Shown here one piece after another: positions 62,501-64,000 of a DNA stretch of 64,000 nt. Within the stretch, counting starts at the first letter, position 1; every line of letters begins with the position of its first letter. The position numbers and the translations under genes were made by a program. The stretch covers positions 28,653,321 through 28,717,320 of the forward strand of contig OU452223.1 in assembly GCA_911728455.2 (NCBI GenBank). The letters run 5' to 3'. Below the pieces are notes generated by a model. It was not told the origin of the DNA. It searched no databases and worked only from the letters and a program-made list of their open reading frames with translations. The stretch is from Marthasterias glacialis (Eukaryota > Echinodermata > Asteroidea > Forcipulatida > Asteriidae).

Positions 62501-64000
62501 GAAGAGGGTCTTAGGGAAGCGGGGCTTGGGAAGAGGGGCTTAGGGAAGAGGGGCTTGGGGAAGCGGGGCTTGGGGAAGAGGGGCTTGGGGAAGAGGGGCT
62601 TGGGGAAGAGGGGCTTGGGGAAGAGGGGTTTGGGGAAGCGGGGCTTGGGGAAGAGGGGCTTGGGAAGAGGGGCTTGGTGAAGAGGGGCTTGAGGAAGAGG
62701 GGCTTAGGGAAGAGGGGCTTGGGGAAGAGGGGCTTGGGGAAGAGGGGCTTGGGGAAGCGGGGCTTGGGGAAGAGGGGCTTGGGAAGAGGGGCTTGGGAAG
62801 AGGGGCTTGGTGAAGAGGGGCTTGGGAAGAGGGGCTTGGGAAGAGGGGCTTGGTGAAGAGGGGCTTAGGGAAGAGAGGCTTGGGGAAGCAGGGCTTAGGG
62901 AAGAGGGGCTTGGGAAGAGGGGCTTAGGGAAGAGGGGCTTGGGAAGAGGGGCTTAGGGAAGAGGGGCTTGGGGAAGCAGGGCTTAGGGAAGAGGGGCTTG
63001 GGAAGAGGGGCTTAGGGAAGAGGGGCTTGGGGAAGCGGGGCTTGGGGAAGAGGGGCTTGGGGAAGAGGGGCTTGGGGAAGAGGGGCTTGGGGAAGAGGGG
63101 TTTGGGGAAGCGGGGCTTGGGGAAGAGGGGCTTGGGAAGAGGGGCTTGGTGAAGAGGGGCTTGAGGAAGAGGGGCTTAGGGAAGAGGGGCTTGGGGAAGA
63201 GGGGCTTGGGGAAGAGGGGCTTGGGGAAGCGGGGCTTGGGGAAGAGGGGCTTGGGAAGAGGGGCTTGGTGAAGAGGGGCTTGGGAAGAGGGGCTTGGGAA
63301 GAGGGGCTTGGTGAAGAGGGGCTTAGGGAAGAGGGGCTTGGGGAAGAGGGGCTTAGGTAAAAGAGGCTTGGGGAAGAGAGGGGAATGTTTACCTTTATGA
63401 TTACTTTGCCTTTCAAGTCATCAGGGGATGGAAGAGCTGTTTGGTCTTCCAAGATGTCTTGCAAGTAGAGTTTATCTGAGCACAGATTTGTCAAGGAATT
63501 AAAACAGGATAGATATTGTAATGATAGAACTTAGGATGATCCTGTACGTAAAGCATGCCGTACATGTAATCCCACCATTATTTATTGCTTTTCGCAAATT
63601 AAATTGTTAAGCAACATTTTCTGCTTCAGAGCTTTAAGAAAGTGAGCTCAGTTTCCCCATTGCCCATTTCAAAGGATACCACCATAGACGCTCTTCAGGT
63701 ATTTAGCCATGACTTTCTGCTGCTGGATGCTGCAGTGATTCTCAATGGACAAGATCAGCGGGAATCTGCATGTAGCAAGAAAAACATATTGATACTTAAT
63801 ATCGATATTTACAGACCTTTACCACACCATTTTTGTTATTCAGTGTGCAGGCTGTTAATAGTTGCCTTTCGTTCTTATAACTCGTCTCAATGTTTTAAAA
63901 TTTATTTTGTGCGATTTGTCAAGCACTTACTCTGAAGTCTTGAAGGCATACTTCTCAATAGCCTCGATAGCGTCTTTGAACTTGATCTTAGAGGTGAGGG
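50484..64000 (-). CDS. PLCD: Phosphoinositide-specific phospholipase C, delta-like; C-terminal 388 aa, gene runs off the window
   Basis: Hydrolyses PtdIns(4,5)P2 to IP3 and diacylglycerol at the membrane in a Ca2+-dependent manner (family knowledge). Eleven phase-consistent exons, in transcript order: 64000-63931 (partial), 63765-63680, 63475-63393, 61179-61048, 56090-56000, 55203-55024, 53531-53424, 53065-53004, 52299-52179, 51693-51547, 50572-50484. Domains: end of X ([30 protein letters not shown]), acidic linker, Y ([40 protein letters not shown]), C2 ([33 protein letters not shown]). By alignment with rat PLC-delta1, the residues equivalent to Glu390, Lys438, Lys440, Ser522 and Arg549 and the C2 Ca2+ ligands Asp653, Asn677, Asp706 and Asp708 are present. 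The protein ends right after C2, which favours delta over beta, gamma or eta. PH, EF hands and the first catalytic His lie outside the window. Confidence 0.95.
51547..51693 (-). CDS. PLCD: PLC C2-domain exon 2
   Basis: Acceptor cttcccag, donor gtaaga. Encodes [39 protein letters not shown] and IPIFSMQL. The two Asp of YDRD and Asn of FNPEWN are the expected C2 Ca2+ ligands. Confidence 0.96.
51787..52085 (+). repeat. Dispersed repeat family C, copy 2
   Basis: Shares the ordered blocks of the 43.74-kb copy in the same orientation. It lies in a PLC intron, antisense to that gene. Confidence 0.85.
52179..52299 (-). CDS. PLCD: PLC C2-domain exon 1
   Basis: Acceptor ctacag, donor gtaagt. Encodes [21 protein letters not shown] and [12 protein letters not shown]. 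The Asp of IDPYVKV aligns with the C2 Ca2+ ligand Asp653. Confidence 0.95.
52690..52847. mobile_element. MITE-like family D, copy 1
   Basis: Begins gacctaatttcatagagctg and ends ctctatgaaattgggcc. The ends are inverted repeats of about 17 bp. The interior contains gctggtaacc and ttttgtgctta, shared with the copies at 54.2, 55.3 and 59.4 kb. Confidence 0.8.
53004..53065 (-). CDS. PLCD: PLC short C2-leading exon
   Basis: Acceptor cttacag, donor gtgagt. Encodes [20 protein letters not shown], where PLC-delta has the (T)TFNP...KLxIRIISGQQLP lead-in. Confidence 0.93.
53424..53531 (-). CDS. PLCD: PLC Y-domain to C2 connector exon
   Basis: Acceptor ctgactag, donor gtcaga (weaker than its neighbours). 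Encodes [14 protein letters not shown] and [17 protein letters not shown], the conserved end of the TIM barrel (NGxCGFVLKPxFLR). Confidence 0.95.
53663..53824. repeat. Head-to-head SINE pair forming a long hairpin
   Basis: 53663-53753 is an inverted SINE (tail, then ccacaggca, then gtgggattcaaa). 53754-53824 is a forward SINE tail. Bases 53684-53711 pair with 53777-53803 at about 26 of 28 positions, and aatattatttgtg extends the stem to about 50 bp. Confidence 0.85.
53937..54115 (+). mobile_element. tRNA-derived SINE, near complete
   Basis: Head with A-box-like tagtctaattggtaagac and B box gggttcgaatccc, then a body with tgcctgtggattttttcaca, then the tail aggaaagtactgagtataca and attggtgtatgggtaaaaaa. 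Fragments of the same family occur at 12.6, 32.5, 38.0 and 53.7 kb. It lies antisense in a PLC intron. Confidence 0.8.
55024..55203 (-). CDS. PLCD: PLC Y-domain exon
   Basis: Acceptor atttag, donor gtaaga. Encodes [47 protein letters not shown]. Arg of TRIYPAG aligns with delta1 Arg549. Confidence 0.96.
55321..55510. mobile_element. MITE-like family D, copy 2
   Basis: 190 bp from gggcccaatttcataaagct to gctttatgaaatcaggccca, with inverted ends of about 18 bp and the family interior (accagtcacaa, ttggtaac). Confidence 0.85.
56000..56090 (-). CDS. PLCD: PLC Y-domain exon
   Basis: Acceptor ttccacacag, donor gtgagt. Encodes [20 protein letters not shown] and QHSKEN. Ser of CKSVHF aligns with delta1 Ser522, a headgroup ligand. 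Confidence 0.95.
56091..61047 (-). other. PLC intron (about 5 kb)
   Basis: Between the linker exon and the first Y exon. Contains a LINE-tail-like segment at 57165-57215 (cgccatataagaactgtgga then an att run), a B-box-like ggtttgaatcccgcac at 57665, AT-rich tracts at 58840-58960 and 60590-60650, and the family D copy at 59.4 kb. No exon-like sequence with PLC similarity was seen. Confidence 0.7.
59380..59560. mobile_element. MITE-like family D, copy 3
   Basis: From tgtccaatttcataaagctg to cagctctatgaaattggtct, with inverted ends and the shared interior agctggtaacctg. Confidence 0.8.
61048..61179 (-). CDS. PLCD: PLC end of X domain and acidic X/Y linker exon
   Basis: Acceptor cctgctcag, donor gttagt; 44 codons, phase 0 at both ends. 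Begins NKKLPPPVD (the Lys aligned with delta1 Lys440), then an Asp/Glu-rich stretch ([17 protein letters not shown]) and a basic end ARKEKK. This is the autoinhibitory linker position in PLC enzymes. Confidence 0.93.
61471..63385 (+). repeat. G-rich 15-16 bp minisatellite, about 120 copies
   Basis: Unit ggggaagaggggctt(g), with variants cttagg, cttgagg, ctaagtg and gaagcgggg. Copies are ordered into longer repeats, for example blocks repeating after about 180 bp (62141 and 62320), about 442 bp (62431 and 62873) and about 472 bp (62628 and 63100). It lies in the PLC intron between exons 63393 and 61179, so the pre-mRNA carries the C-rich strand. Many windows fit four G4 runs separated by 3-4 bases on the + strand. 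Confidence 0.97.
63393..63475 (-). CDS. PLCD: PLC X-domain exon with phosphate-binding Lys
   Basis: Acceptor gtgctcag, donor gtaaac. Encodes [25 protein letters not shown]. The final Lys matches delta1 Lys438. The G-rich minisatellite starts only about nine bases past the exon end. Confidence 0.95.
63680..63765 (-). CDS. PLCD: PLC X-domain exon with Ca2+-binding Glu
   Basis: Acceptor catgcag, donor gtatcc. Encodes [16 protein letters not shown] and [10 protein letters not shown]. The Glu in SIENHCS aligns with PLC-delta1 Glu390, a Ca2+ ligand. Confidence 0.95.
63931..64000 (-). CDS. PLCD: PLC X-domain exon, partial at the window edge
   Basis: Reads [19 protein letters not shown] then KTSE, followed by donor gtaagt. 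It matches the (H)xxTSKILFxDVIxAIxxYAFKxS block of the X domain. Its acceptor lies beyond base 64000. Confidence 0.93.

Noticed and set aside
62674..63494. Low-complexity frames (Gly/Lys/Arg-rich on +, Pro/Ser-rich on -)
   Set aside because: Products of the G-rich minisatellite. Only 63393-63475 of the minus frame is a real PLC exon.

Overview
The window is AT-rich animal genomic DNA with long introns, GT-AG splice sites, many dispersed repeats and no prokaryotic gene organisation. The protein families, intron sizes and repeat types (tRNA-derived SINEs, MITE-like palindromes, decayed LINE 3' ends) fit a marine invertebrate deuterostome. An echinoderm is my best guess, made from sequence character only.

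Two genes can be reconstructed. On the + strand, 18 exons from 5,429 to 42,823 join in frame to an 806-residue type II membrane protein of the DPP4/DPP6/DPP10 family (prolyl oligopeptidase clan, S9B). Its short cytoplasmic tail and membrane segment resemble the DPP6/DPP10 (Kv4 channel auxiliary) branch. Its beta-propeller and hydrolase domains keep the whole DPP4 catalytic apparatus: Ser664, Asp742, His774, the paired Glu247/Glu248, Arg155 and Tyr580. On the - strand, 11 exons from beyond 64,000 down to 50,484 encode the C-terminal 388 residues of a phosphoinositide-specific phospholipase C, most like PLC-delta: part of the X domain, an acidic X/Y linker, the Y domain and a C2 domain. The genes converge, and their stop codons lie about 7.7 kb apart.

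Layout: 1-5,428 is upstream DNA with a decayed LINE near 2.05-2.47 kb and a possible promoter near 5.04-5.16 kb. DPP intron 1 (5,507-16,246) holds a large inverted repeat, MITE-like elements and a 65-bp tandem array. Intron 2 (16,362-24,435) holds a GC-ended transposon-like element, a 56-bp tandem array and a MITE. Intron 3 (24,529-31,430) is almost entirely a 6.5-kb, 52-bp minisatellite in perfect register. The remaining DPP exons occupy 31.4-42.8 kb. The 3' intergenic region is 42.8-50.5 kb. The PLC exons fill 50.5-64 kb, with SINE and MITE insertions and a 1.9-kb G-rich minisatellite (61.47-63.38 kb) that starts a few bases inside a splice donor.

The two genes have no obvious pathway link. 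The most unusual features are the DPP6/10-like anchor joined to a complete DPP4-type active site, and the two very large intronic minisatellites, both oriented so that the pre-mRNA is pyrimidine-rich.
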